Part shown: positions 6,969 to 13,579 of the stretch, one piece after another | Position numbering within the stretch: position 1 is the stretch's first letter | How the letters are laid out: each line of letters begins with the position of its first letter | NCBI GenBank assembly: GCA_011051745.1 | Contig: DRKO01000371.1 | Span: 1 to 18,790 of the forward strand | Direction of reading: 5' to 3' | DNA from: Chloroflexota bacterium | Lineage (GTDB): Bacteria; Chloroflexota; Anaerolineae; Aggregatilineales; UBA3940 | DNA length: 18,790 nucleotides | Notes under the pieces: model-generated | The model's input: the letters and a program-made list of their open reading frames with translations, nothing else | The model's database searches: none | Told to the model about the DNA's origin: nothing | Translations under genes and position numbers: made by a program

Positions 6969-8738
6969 ATGCGAACAAACCCTGAACGTCTCGCCTGGCG
7001 CATTTTACTGACTGCTTTCGCTGTCTTCCTCCTTCTCTGTGGCAGCGTCCTGTACCTGATTCAGTGGTACATCTTCCAGTCCACTGTGGACCTGGCCCTT
7101 GATCTGACCGTCTCCCGCGGGACGGTACGGATCAAGCTGCCCAACACCGAAGAGCCCATAGCCGTCACCGACCGCCGCGACGATCTGGAGCGAGACGCCG
7201 TTATTCTGACAGACCCGACCTCTCAGGCCGTGCTCACTTTCAGCGACCCCCGCAGCGGGGAGCCGATCGCCTCGCTGGTGATATTCCGGGATAGTGAGCT
7301 CTCGCTCATTCAGGCTCAGGCCCCCCGATTCGGGCTGAACAACAACCCCTACGCCATACAGGTGAGCAGTCCCTCCGGGCGCTACGAAGTCCTGATTCTG
7401 GAGACGGCCCGTCGCCCCATCAACTTTGAACTGCTAAGCGCTCAGGCGTTTACCCGGATGACCGAGCACGGGCATTACATCATTGACGCCAACGGCCAGA
7501 AAACCACTGTGACGGTTCGGGAAGGACAGGCCCTTGTGATAGAGCGCAACACCGGGCAGCCGGTTGATCTGGCAAGCCAGCAGCGGGCGGTTGTTGCGCC
7601 GCCGGAGAGCAGCCCCAGCGTTCTGGAAGCGGAGCGCTCACTTCTGACGAACAGCGATTTTTCCCTCGACTATGAGATCGGCTGGGAATTCTACAACGAC
7701 CGCGAGCCGCCCGGCAGCGCACGAAACACTGTGTTTGACGGGCGTTCGGTTGTTGTCATTGACCGTTCACAGGCAAACTGGCCCGACCTGAGCCTGGGGC
7801 ATGGCGAAACCGGTCTGGTTCAGTTTCTGGATGCTGATGTTAGCGGATATGGCTATCTGGAGATACGAGCGACCTTTTACGTGGACGAGCAATCCCTCTC
7901 CACCTGCGGGGTGGCAGGCAGCGAGTGCCCCATGATGATCAACATGATCTACGAAGACGCCGACGGGGCGCGGCAGGTCTTCATCCATGGCTTCTATGCC
8001 TCGCACGATCCCTCGCTGGGCTATCCTCAGGCCTGTGCCACCTGCCGCAGCGATCACGAGCGGATCAATCTTCGGAGCTGGTACACTTACGAGACGGGCA
8101 ACCTGATGGAACTGTGGCCCGCCGAGCAGCGCCCCGTCCGGATCGATCAGATCAGCTTTTACGCCTCCGGGCATGCTTACAAAGTCTACGTCTCCGAGGT
8201 GGATATTCTGGTCGCCGACTGCCCCCCCTGCCCCGCCGGGCCTCTGTTAATCAAGCTCGGAGGGATCGAAGTTGCGCAATCTGGTTCGCAACTCAGCCGG
8301 AGAGGTGACATCGAGCGTCCGCACCCGCACCCCCGGATACCACTGCTCAAACCAGGGAGTGATCGGGGACGGCCAGGCGGCAGGGTTGATCACAAGCACC
8401 GTCCGGCTGTCCAGATCACCGATCCCGGCGTCATCGGCGCTGGCCCCGATCGTCCAGCGGTAGCGATCCCACGCCCCGCTATCGAGGATGGCCTGCACCC
8501 ATTCCCGACCGGCCCCCGGAGGGAGCAGCACATAAACCCGGCTGTACTGTGTGCGAGGCCGCCCTCGCACCGACGGGACAGGTTCCGGCTCCTCCTGTGG
8601 TGGCGGCACGATGCCTGCAATGCGGACCGTCGCACTGAGAGGATCGATCTCCAGCGCACCGAACGTCGCTGTATACGGTCCCTCCACCTCCGGGATGAAC
8701 TGCCAGCGCCACTCATAACCACCAGCGCCGGAACTTAG
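6969..8738 (+). CDS. Membrane-anchored FecR-like / jelly-roll protein; true end probably near 8250
   Basis: The open frame gives 589 codons, but only about the first 420 look like protein. Residues 10-32 form one transmembrane helix. Residues about 45-205 resemble a FecR-type domain (GTVRI, a DRRDDLERDAVILT stretch, then short beta strands). Residues about 225-416 look like a jelly-roll, carbohydrate-binding-type fold, with a four-cysteine region (C313, C320, C356, C359). From about residue 421 the frame becomes arginine/proline/histidine-rich and lies antisense to the well-supported minus-strand gene ending at 8247, so this tail is probably not coding. A run of seven C at 8222-8228 lies just before the change. 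Skipping one base there brings in TAA at 8248-8250, ending the protein in about ten residues. Either a sequencing error, a mutation or real frameshifting could explain it. Extracellular ligand unknown. Confidence 0.65.
   Translation: MRTNPERLAWRILLTAFAVFLLLCGSVLYLIQWYIFQSTVDLALDLTVSRGTVRIKLPNTEEPIAVTDRRDDLERDAVILTDPTSQAVLTFSDPRSGEPIASLVIFRDSELSLIQAQAPRFGLNNNPYAIQVSSPSGRYEVLILETARRPINFELLSAQAFTRMTEHGHYIIDANGQKTTVTVREGQALVIERNTGQPVDLASQQRAVVAPPESSPSVLEAERSLLTNSDFSLDYEIGWEFYNDREPPGSARNTVFDGRSVVVIDRSQANWPDLSLGHGETGLVQFLDADVSGYGYLEIRATFYVDEQSLSTCGVAGSECPMMINMIYEDADGARQVFIHGFYASHDPSLGYPQACATCRSDHERINLRSWYTYETGNLMELWPAEQRPVRIDQISFYASGHAYKVYVSEVDILVADCPPCPAGPLLIKLGGIEVAQSGSQLSRRGDIERPHPHPRIPLLKPGSDRGRPGGRVDHKHRPAVQITDPGVIGAGPDRPAVAIPRPAIEDGLHPFPTGPRREQHINPAVLCARPPSHRRDRFRLLLWWRHDACNADRRTERIDLQRTERRCIRSLHLRDELPAPLITTSAGT
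8222..8250 (+). other. C7 run and probable frameshift before a shared TTAA stop site
   Basis: Seven consecutive C at 8222-8228 follow codon D417. In the +1 frame after the run, translation stops at TAA 8248-8250 instead of running 488 bases antisense to the next gene. The palindrome TTAA at 8247-8250 also supplies the stop of the minus-strand gene (bases 8249 to 8247), so the two convergent genes would end on the same four bases. Confidence 0.45.
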
Positions 8739-9494
8739 CTCCACATCACGCATCGGGACGCTGCCGACCGGCCCACTGACCACAAGGTGAACGTTTGTCA
8801 GAGGGCGCGGGCTGGTCACACGAATGGTGACCGGCTCCCCGACCCGACGATTCTCGCTTTCCACCGCCAGGCTGACGTTGCCCTCAAGCGGGACATCGCT
8901 CCCCGGCTCGACTTCCTCAAGCGCCACAAGCGAGGCGTCATCCCAGTAAACATCATTGTGCTTCTTGGGCCACTCCGGAGCGCTGAGGAGGAAGACCGTA
9001 ATCCGGGAGGCGGAGGCCGTCGCTTCCACCGTAAAGCCCGAATCGTAGCTGTCGTATACACTCTTCTCAGCCGACCAGACCACATCGGGGCCAAAGGGAT
9101 TCGTCCCGCCGGTCGGATCAATCCCGATCTTCATCCTCATGTTGGTGGGGTTAACGCTCCGGTCGGGCGCATCCTCTTCAGAACTCCAGGCATGGCCGTA
9201 GGCCTGAAAACGAAGGCGCTGGCCGGGGACGACGGGAACCGTCTGCATCAGTCCGGCGATATGCGTCCCCCAGCTCGTGTAGTACATCTGAGCAGCCTGT
9301 CCGCTGAGCACCCGCCGTGCATCAACGGCTCGCGTAGCCGCCTTGTAAACCGGACGGCGGTTTCGCCATTCCTCATCGCCGGGCTGATGGGCCACCCAGA
9401 AGGGATACCAGCCCTGCGCCACCTGAATTTCATTGATGCCATTCCAGGCCCGATATTCGCCTTCAAACCCCGGATTAACAAGCAGGTTGGTCAT
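8247..9494 (-). CDS. Carbohydrate-binding-like / Ig-like protein with C-terminal unknown domain
   Basis: Protein of 415 residues with three parts. Residues 1-195 look like a jelly-roll carbohydrate-binding module (opening LLVNPGFEGEY, WYPFWV, a closing strand VYWDDASLVAL). Residues about 203-293 look like an Ig-like beta sandwich. A proline/glutamate linker (295-309) then leads to an ~95-residue domain (318-410). That last domain aligns by eye with the N-terminal domain of the neighbouring M23/GH-A protein: LLP..., a WV.A helix, a VxVxN strand, a P.V.LxxLxVTxPxxLRxxLR ending. This shared domain shows that the minus frame, not the overlapping plus frame, is the real gene at 8247-8738. No signal peptide is seen. 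It is 37 bp downstream of the M23/GH-A gene, with a GGAG ribosome site before ATG 9494, and is therefore in the same operon. Function unknown; glycan binding is an inference. Confidence 0.8.
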   Translation of the reverse strand: MTNLLVNPGFEGEYRAWNGINEIQVAQGWYPFWVAHQPGDEEWRNRRPVYKAATRAVDARRVLSGQAAQMYYTSWGTHIAGLMQTVPVVPGQRLRFQAYGHAWSSEEDAPDRSVNPTNMRMKIGIDPTGGTNPFGPDVVWSAEKSVYDSYDSGFTVEATASASRITVFLLSAPEWPKKHNDVYWDDASLVALEEVEPGSDVPLEGNVSLAVESENRRVGEPVTIRVTSPRPLTNVHLVVSGPVGSVPMRDVELSSGAGGYEWRWQFIPEVEGPYTATFGALEIDPLSATVRIAGIVPPPQEEPEPVPSVRGRPRTQYSRVYVLLPPGAGREWVQAILDSGAWDRYRWTIGASADDAGIGDLDSRTVLVINPAAWPSPITPWFEQWYPGVRVRTLDVTSPAELRTRLRNFDPSELD

Positions 9495-9531
9495 AACAGT
9501 TCACTCCAGTAGCCATTCACTGTGGCCCGGA

Positions 9532-11202
9532 TCAGAACGAGCGAGCCCCCACCAGCCCCGCGATCGGGGTCGGCTGGCCGTCTTCCCGGCGCCAGACTTC
9601 GTAAGGGAAGTTTGCCGACGCGGAAACCACAAAGGCGAAGGCCGCGCCGATACCGGACTGATTCCGGAGATGGCGGTAGTATTCAACGTACTCATCGCCC
9701 TTGGTCTGCAGATCAACGGAGGGAGAGGTGTTGCTGAATTCGGTGATAAAAAGCAGCTTTCGGGGCCACAGCTCCCGGTAAAGCTGATACCGCAGTCCGC
9801 CCTCCAGTGAGAACATGTCGGCGCGGTTCTGCCAGTAGCAGTGACAGCCGATCCAGTCAGCATGCTCTATAAAATCGCTGGCGCTTTCGAGAAACGCCTC
9901 TTCGTCAGAGCGCATCCCCGGCGTGGCCGGGCCGGGCGAAAGCCCCGGCCACCCGAAACGGGCCTCCGGGAACTTGGCTTTCAGCAAGCCCATCACCTCC
10001 ACGAACCACTCACCGAATCCCCTCCCGTCGCGCCAGCTTGTGCCGTAGCCCTCAGGGGTAAGGTTTGGTTCGTTGTGAACCTCGTAGTAGCGAACGCCCT
10101 GATCATAAAAGCGCTGCATATCCGGCTCGACCCAGCGCGCAAAATCCGCAGCACGAACCACCCGGTTTCGGAAATCGGCGAAGAGCCGTACCATGATGAA
10201 CATATCAGAGTTGATGCGCCAGGCACGTGCCACGTCCTCCGGCGCGGCGGAACTGCTCAGCTTGAGCGCCTCAACGCGGGCCGTTTCGACTACTCCCCAG
10301 TCAGGCTCCTGCATCGGCCCGTCTGCGCGGCCATGCAAACCGACCAGCACATGATCATAGGGCCACGTATCGGAGGGCGGGGCAGGCAATTCATCAGGGG
10401 AGACCAGGAAAGGCGTGGGGTCAATGATGTCACGGGGATATGTCGTCAGCCCGGCAGCCGTTGCCCCCTCCTTCTTCAAGGTCAGGTGCAGGTGGTGGCC
10501 GGTCGAGTTGCCGGTGCTGTTCGCCAGGCCGATCAGATCACCGGCTCGAACGGTCTGGCCGCTGTGGACGAGCGCCCGGTTGAGATGCGCGTAAATGGTG
10601 CGATAGCCATCGGCATGCTGGATGCGGATATGCACGCCGTAAGGATGGTTGCCCGTCCCATCATGCACCCGATAAACCACGCCGTCGGCGCAGGCATACA
10701 CGTTGGCGTTGAGCGGGGCGCGGATGTCCACCCCCTCGTGGCCGGGCAGCCCCCAGCGCCGGTACACGTCGGGGTTTTCACCAAAGCCCTGAGTGATAAT
10801 GGGATAGTCCGTCGGCCAGCGCAGCCTGAAATCCGTCTCCGGTTCCGGGGATGAAGGCTCCTCTTCAGGGGCAGCTTCAGACCCAAAGCGCAGCCCGACA
10901 GCGATTCGTCCTCTGAGAAGGTCCCGGAGGGCAGAGGGCGTTGTCACCTCCAGAACGTCCAGCGGGACCTCCGGGGCCTGTGCCTGCAGCCAGCGCACAA
11001 CATCCCCGTAAGCGGGATATCCGCCCGGCAGGTTCACCACGCTGATCACCTGCGAGGGCCGGTGAAAGCGGATCGCATTCTCAGGACGGGGTGTCACCGA
11101 AACGCCGAAGTGAATCGCATACTCCCGAACGGCGTTGACCCAGTCCCAGTAATCCGCACGGGGGAGCAAAATGATGTGGTACTTAACATCCTCGGACATC
11201 AT
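9532..11202 (-). CDS. Three-domain fusion: unknown domain + M23 endopeptidase + clan GH-A glycoside hydrolase
   Basis: Protein of 556 residues. Residues 8-100 are an unrecognised domain shared with the next gene. An acidic linker (EAAPEEEPSSPEPE) follows. Residues about 130-262 form an M23/LytM zinc peptidase with GHEGVD (H155, D159), YAHL (H206) and HHLH (H237, H239), the full set of metal and catalytic residues. Residues about 282-545 look like a TIM-barrel glycosidase of clan GH-A, with the acid/base in EVHNEPN (E378) and the likely nucleophile in ITEFS (E488), ~110 residues apart as usual. Both enzymes look intact. M23 enzymes cut peptide cross-links of peptidoglycan, so the protein may attack both peptide and sugar parts of a cell envelope. 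No signal peptide or transmembrane helix is visible. Start is ATG 11202 or the adjacent ATG 11199 behind AAAGGTG. The CAZy family and sugar substrate cannot be assigned. Confidence 0.85.
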   Translation of the reverse strand: MMSEDVKYHIILLPRADYWDWVNAVREYAIHFGVSVTPRPENAIRFHRPSQVISVVNLPGGYPAYGDVVRWLQAQAPEVPLDVLEVTTPSALRDLLRGRIAVGLRFGSEAAPEEEPSSPEPETDFRLRWPTDYPIITQGFGENPDVYRRWGLPGHEGVDIRAPLNANVYACADGVVYRVHDGTGNHPYGVHIRIQHADGYRTIYAHLNRALVHSGQTVRAGDLIGLANSTGNSTGHHLHLTLKKEGATAAGLTTYPRDIIDPTPFLVSPDELPAPPSDTWPYDHVLVGLHGRADGPMQEPDWGVVETARVEALKLSSSAAPEDVARAWRINSDMFIMVRLFADFRNRVVRAADFARWVEPDMQRFYDQGVRYYEVHNEPNLTPEGYGTSWRDGRGFGEWFVEVMGLLKAKFPEARFGWPGLSPGPATPGMRSDEEAFLESASDFIEHADWIGCHCYWQNRADMFSLEGGLRYQLYRELWPRKLLFITEFSNTSPSVDLQTKGDEYVEYYRHLRNQSGIGAAFAFVVSASANFPYEVWRREDGQPTPIAGLVGARSF

Positions 11203-11278
11203 TCACCTTTCTTCACCAAGCGATGCAGAGAGAGGACAAACGCGCCTCCGCGCCGGTATGGCAACGCGCTACCTGCTC

Positions 11279-11307
11279 GTTATAGCACACCTGCCAACAG
11301 CTTCCAA
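11279..11307 (-). promoter_or_regulatory. Promoter of the M23/GH-A operon
   Basis: On the minus strand TTGGAA (11307-11302), a 17-base spacer and TATAAC (11284-11279), with TGC immediately before the -10 as an extended element. Transcription would start near 11272, about 70 bases before the operon's first ATG. It faces away from the promoter at 11343-11371. Confidence 0.65.
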
Positions 11308-11342
11308 GTCGGGAGTTGTGCCAGCCCGTCGGCCTGCGTGTG

Positions 11343-11371
11343 TTGCCTCTCATTCTGGCGCACTGTATAAT
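11343..11371 (+). promoter_or_regulatory. Promoter of the zinc-ribbon membrane protein gene
   Basis: TTGCCT at 11343-11348, 17 bases, then a perfect TATAAT at 11366-11371. The predicted transcript starts near 11378, which rules out the ATG at 11316 as the start of the downstream gene. Confidence 0.68.
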
Positions 11372-11405
11372 CGCCTGCACTGAGCAACCCTACCCGGCAG
11401 AAACC

Positions 11406-11411
11406 AGGAGG
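11406..11411 (+). promoter_or_regulatory. Shine-Dalgarno AGGAGG that fixes a TTG start
   Basis: AGGAGG lies six bases before TTG 11418-11420, which is in frame with the zinc-ribbon protein. It is the only strong ribosome site after the promoter and before the first transmembrane helix, so it decides the start. Confidence 0.75.
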
Positions 11412-11417
11412 CCCGGT

Positions 11418-11936
11418 TTGCCCTTTAATTTCCTATTCGATCTTGAGCGGCTGAGCGGCCTGTTGCTGGCCGTGGTGGCTATTCTGGCGGCCACCGGCAC
11501 GGCCCTGTGGATCGCGTTGATCATCTGGACTTTCCGCGATATGCGCTCCCGTTCGCGGGACGTGTTCGCTCAGGTGCTGGCGGCGCTGGTCGTCGCCGTG
11601 CTGAACATCCCCGGCCTGCTGGTTTACCTGATCCTGCGCCCTCCGGAGACGCTGGCCGAGCAATACGAACGTGCGCTGGAAGAAGAAGCGCTGTTGCAGG
11701 AGATCGAGGGGCGGCAGGTCTGCCCCGGCTGTGGACATGCCATCAAGGAGAGCTGGCGGCTCTGCCCCTACTGCCACACCAAGCTCAAGAAGCCCTGCCA
11801 GCACTGCGGGGAACTGCTGGAGCTTCCCTGGACGATCTGCCCCTACTGCGAACAACCGCAGATTGACGAAGCGCTCCGGGCGCGGCGTTCAACCGCCGCC
11901 GCGCGTATGTCCCCCCGCGAAGGGATCGAAGAGTAG
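11418..11936 (+). CDS. Small membrane protein with double zinc ribbon
   Basis: From the TTG start the protein has 172 residues. Two hydrophobic helices span about residues 13-36 and 48-67, joined by a short basic loop (RDMRSRSRD). A short helical stretch (AEQYERALEEEALLQEIE) follows, then four CxxC knuckles (CPGC, CPYC, CQHC, CPYC), i.e. two zinc ribbons of the DZANK/double-zinc-ribbon kind. The helix pair with IIWTFRDMRSRSRD and PGLLVYLILRPPETL resembles the N-terminal helices of phospholipase-D-type membrane proteins. A longer reading from ATG 11316 is rejected because that codon lies before the promoter and has no ribosome site. Likely a membrane scaffold with cytoplasmic zinc ribbons; no function is known to me. 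It ends at the terminator at 11963-11991. Confidence 0.85.
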   Translation: MPFNFLFDLERLSGLLLAVVAILAATGTALWIALIIWTFRDMRSRSRDVFAQVLAALVVAVLNIPGLLVYLILRPPETLAEQYERALEEEALLQEIEGRQVCPGCGHAIKESWRLCPYCHTKLKKPCQHCGELLELPWTICPYCEQPQIDEALRARRSTAAARMSPREGIEE

Positions 11937-11962
11937 GGATCGGGGACTATCAGGGGAAGAGA

Positions 11963-11991
11963 AAAACGCCGGGCAGGTATCCCGGCGTTTT
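11963..11991. terminator. Bidirectional intrinsic terminator between zinc-ribbon gene and eno
   Basis: Perfect 11-bp stem AAAACGCCGGG (11963-11973) with CCCGGCGTTTT (11981-11991) around a 7-base loop. The A and T runs at its two ends serve either strand, so it can end both the zinc-ribbon transcript and the convergent enolase transcript, whose stop is at 12023. Confidence 0.88.
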
Positions 11992-12022
11992 CGCTATGTG
12001 CGCTTCAGGCTGGCAGTCCAGG

Positions 12023-13312
12023 CTAACGGCGCAGGTTGGTGAACGTCTCCAGGCCCGGATACCAGGCCTGAGAGCCGAGCTCTTCCTCAATGCGAAGTAA
12101 CTGATTGTACTTGGCGACACGGTCGCTGCGGGCCGGAGCTCCGGTCTTGATCTGGCCTGCGTTCAGCGCGACGGCCAGATCGGCGATGGTGGTATCCTCC
12201 GTCTCCCCGCTCCGATGGGAGATGACCGCCGTCCAGCCGTGACGCTGTGCCAGTTCGACGGCGGCGATTGCCTCGCTCAGGGAACCGATCTGATTGACCT
12301 TCGTCAGCAGCGAGTTGCAGGTGTTCAGTTCCAGCGCCCGCTTGATGCGCTCGACATTCGTCACCAGCAGGTCATCGCCAACGATCTGAATCCGGTCGCC
12401 CAGCCGTTCCACCATCAGCACCCACGAATCCCAGTCATCCTCAGCCAGCCCGTCCTCAATCGAGATGATGGGGTACTTCTCGACCCAGTCCGTATAGAAA
12501 TCCACCATCTCCGCGCCGCTGAGGTAACGGCCTTCCTTCTTGAGATGGTACTTGCCATCCTCGTAAATCTCGCTGGCCGCCGGGTCGAGCGCCAGCATGA
12601 TCTGCTCGCCGGGGGTGTATCCGGCCTCCTGAATGGCCTCCAGAATCACCTCGACAGCAGCCTCGTTGCTCTCCAGGCTGGGCGCAAAACCGCCTTCATC
12701 GCCGACGTTGGTGCTGTGTCCCCTGGCTTTCAGCACTTTCTTGAGGGAGTGATATATCTCCGCCCCCCAGCGCAGCGCTTCGGCAAAGGAACCGGCCCCC
12801 ACCGGCATGATCATAAACTCCTGAAGGTCGGTGCTGTCCGCCGCGTGCTTGCCCCCGTTGAGGATATTCATCATCGGGACGGGGAGCACGTGAGCGTGCA
12901 CGCCGCCCAGGTACCGGTAAAGGGGCAGGCCCAGGCTGCTGGCGGACGCCTTGGCGACTGCCAGCGAAGCGCCGAGGATGGCATTTGCGCCCAGCTTCTC
13001 CTTGTTGGGCGTGCCGTCCAGCTCCTCGACGAGCAGCGTATCAATCGCGATCTGGTCGAGGGAGTCCATCCCGATCAACGCCTCGGCAATGGGGCCGTTG
13101 ACGTTGGCGACGGCCTTCGTAACCCCTTTACCCCCGTAGCGGCTTTTATCGCCGTCGCGCAGTTCAAGCGCCTCGTGGACACCCGTAGATGCGCCGGAAG
13201 GGACGATCGCCCGTCCGGCGGCCCCATCCTCAAGGTAAACCTCAACCTCGACGGTCGGGTTCCCCCGCGAGTCCAGTACTTCACGTCCGTGAACATGCTC
13301 TATGATCGCCAT
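12023..13312 (-). CDS. eno: Enolase (phosphopyruvate hydratase)
   Basis: Glycolytic enzyme of 429 residues, the standard bacterial length, interconverting 2-phosphoglycerate and phosphoenolpyruvate. The N-terminal loop SGASTGVHEALELRD (39-53), GDEGGFAP with catalytic E206, the magnesium ligands D243, E286 (SIEDGLAEDDW) and D313 (VGDDLLVTN), and the signature LLTKVNQIGSLSEA with catalytic K338 are all present. The C-terminal SHRSGETEDTTIADLAVA is intact too. The gene starts at ATG 13312 behind GGAAAGGA and reads from its own promoter at 13391-13419. A shadow open frame on the opposite strand covers most of it and has no merit. Nothing unusual. Confidence 0.98.
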   Translation of the reverse strand: MAIIEHVHGREVLDSRGNPTVEVEVYLEDGAAGRAIVPSGASTGVHEALELRDGDKSRYGGKGVTKAVANVNGPIAEALIGMDSLDQIAIDTLLVEELDGTPNKEKLGANAILGASLAVAKASASSLGLPLYRYLGGVHAHVLPVPMMNILNGGKHAADSTDLQEFMIMPVGAGSFAEALRWGAEIYHSLKKVLKARGHSTNVGDEGGFAPSLESNEAAVEVILEAIQEAGYTPGEQIMLALDPAASEIYEDGKYHLKKEGRYLSGAEMVDFYTDWVEKYPIISIEDGLAEDDWDSWVLMVERLGDRIQIVGDDLLVTNVERIKRALELNTCNSLLTKVNQIGSLSEAIAAVELAQRHGWTAVISHRSGETEDTTIADLAVALNAGQIKTGAPARSDRVAKYNQLLRIEEELGSQAWYPGLETFTNLRR

Positions 13313-13390
13313 GAGCCATTATCCTTTCCAGAGGGTAGAGGCCGGTAATCCTTCGATCCGGCAGAAAACTCACCCATAGAAGCCGCACGG

Positions 13391-13419
13391 ATCATAGTAC
13401 ACGGGATACCGGTTGGCAA
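13391..13419 (-). promoter_or_regulatory. Promoter of eno
   Basis: Minus strand TTGCCA (13419-13414), 17-base spacer, TATGAT (13396-13391). Transcription would begin near 13384, giving a leader of about 70 bases before ATG 13312. Confidence 0.68.
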
Positions 13420-13505
13420 GGAAATATGTCACCGGTCGTGGCGCAGAGGCTCATAACTTCCCTGCCAGCAGGGGAACGCTCGTCAGGCATGGCGTGCCCC
13501 GACGA

Positions 13506-13535
13506 TTGATCTCCCTGCCCCGGATACGCTACAAT
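13506..13535 (+). promoter_or_regulatory. Promoter of mnmA
   Basis: TTGATC at 13506-13511, 18-base spacer, TACAAT at 13530-13535. The transcript would start near 13542, some 38 bases before the ATG at 13580. It is back to back with the eno promoter, with about 85 bases between the two -35 boxes. Confidence 0.65.
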
Positions 13536-13579
13536 CCGGCGGGATAAACGCCGAAGGGAGCTTTCGAGCTATAACATTT

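Noticed and set aside
9841..10854. 337-codon plus-strand frame
   Set aside because: Antisense to the M23 and GH-A domains, whose catalytic motifs are intact on the minus strand.
11316..11417. N-terminal extension of the zinc-ribbon protein from ATG 11316
   Set aside because: The start lies upstream of the promoter and has no ribosome site; TTG 11418 has AGGAGG six bases before it.
12215..13348. 377-codon open frame on the plus strand opposite enolase
   Set aside because: It is fully antisense to an unmistakable eno gene, has no domain features, and its composition (many H, Q, R, D) is that of a GC-rich shadow frame.
13458..13475. Hairpin TTCCCTG-CCAG-CAGGGGAA between the eno and mnmA promoters
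   Set aside because: It lies upstream of both predicted transcript starts, so it cannot be a leader structure. It could be an operator, but a seven-pair palindrome in GC-rich DNA is not enough evidence.
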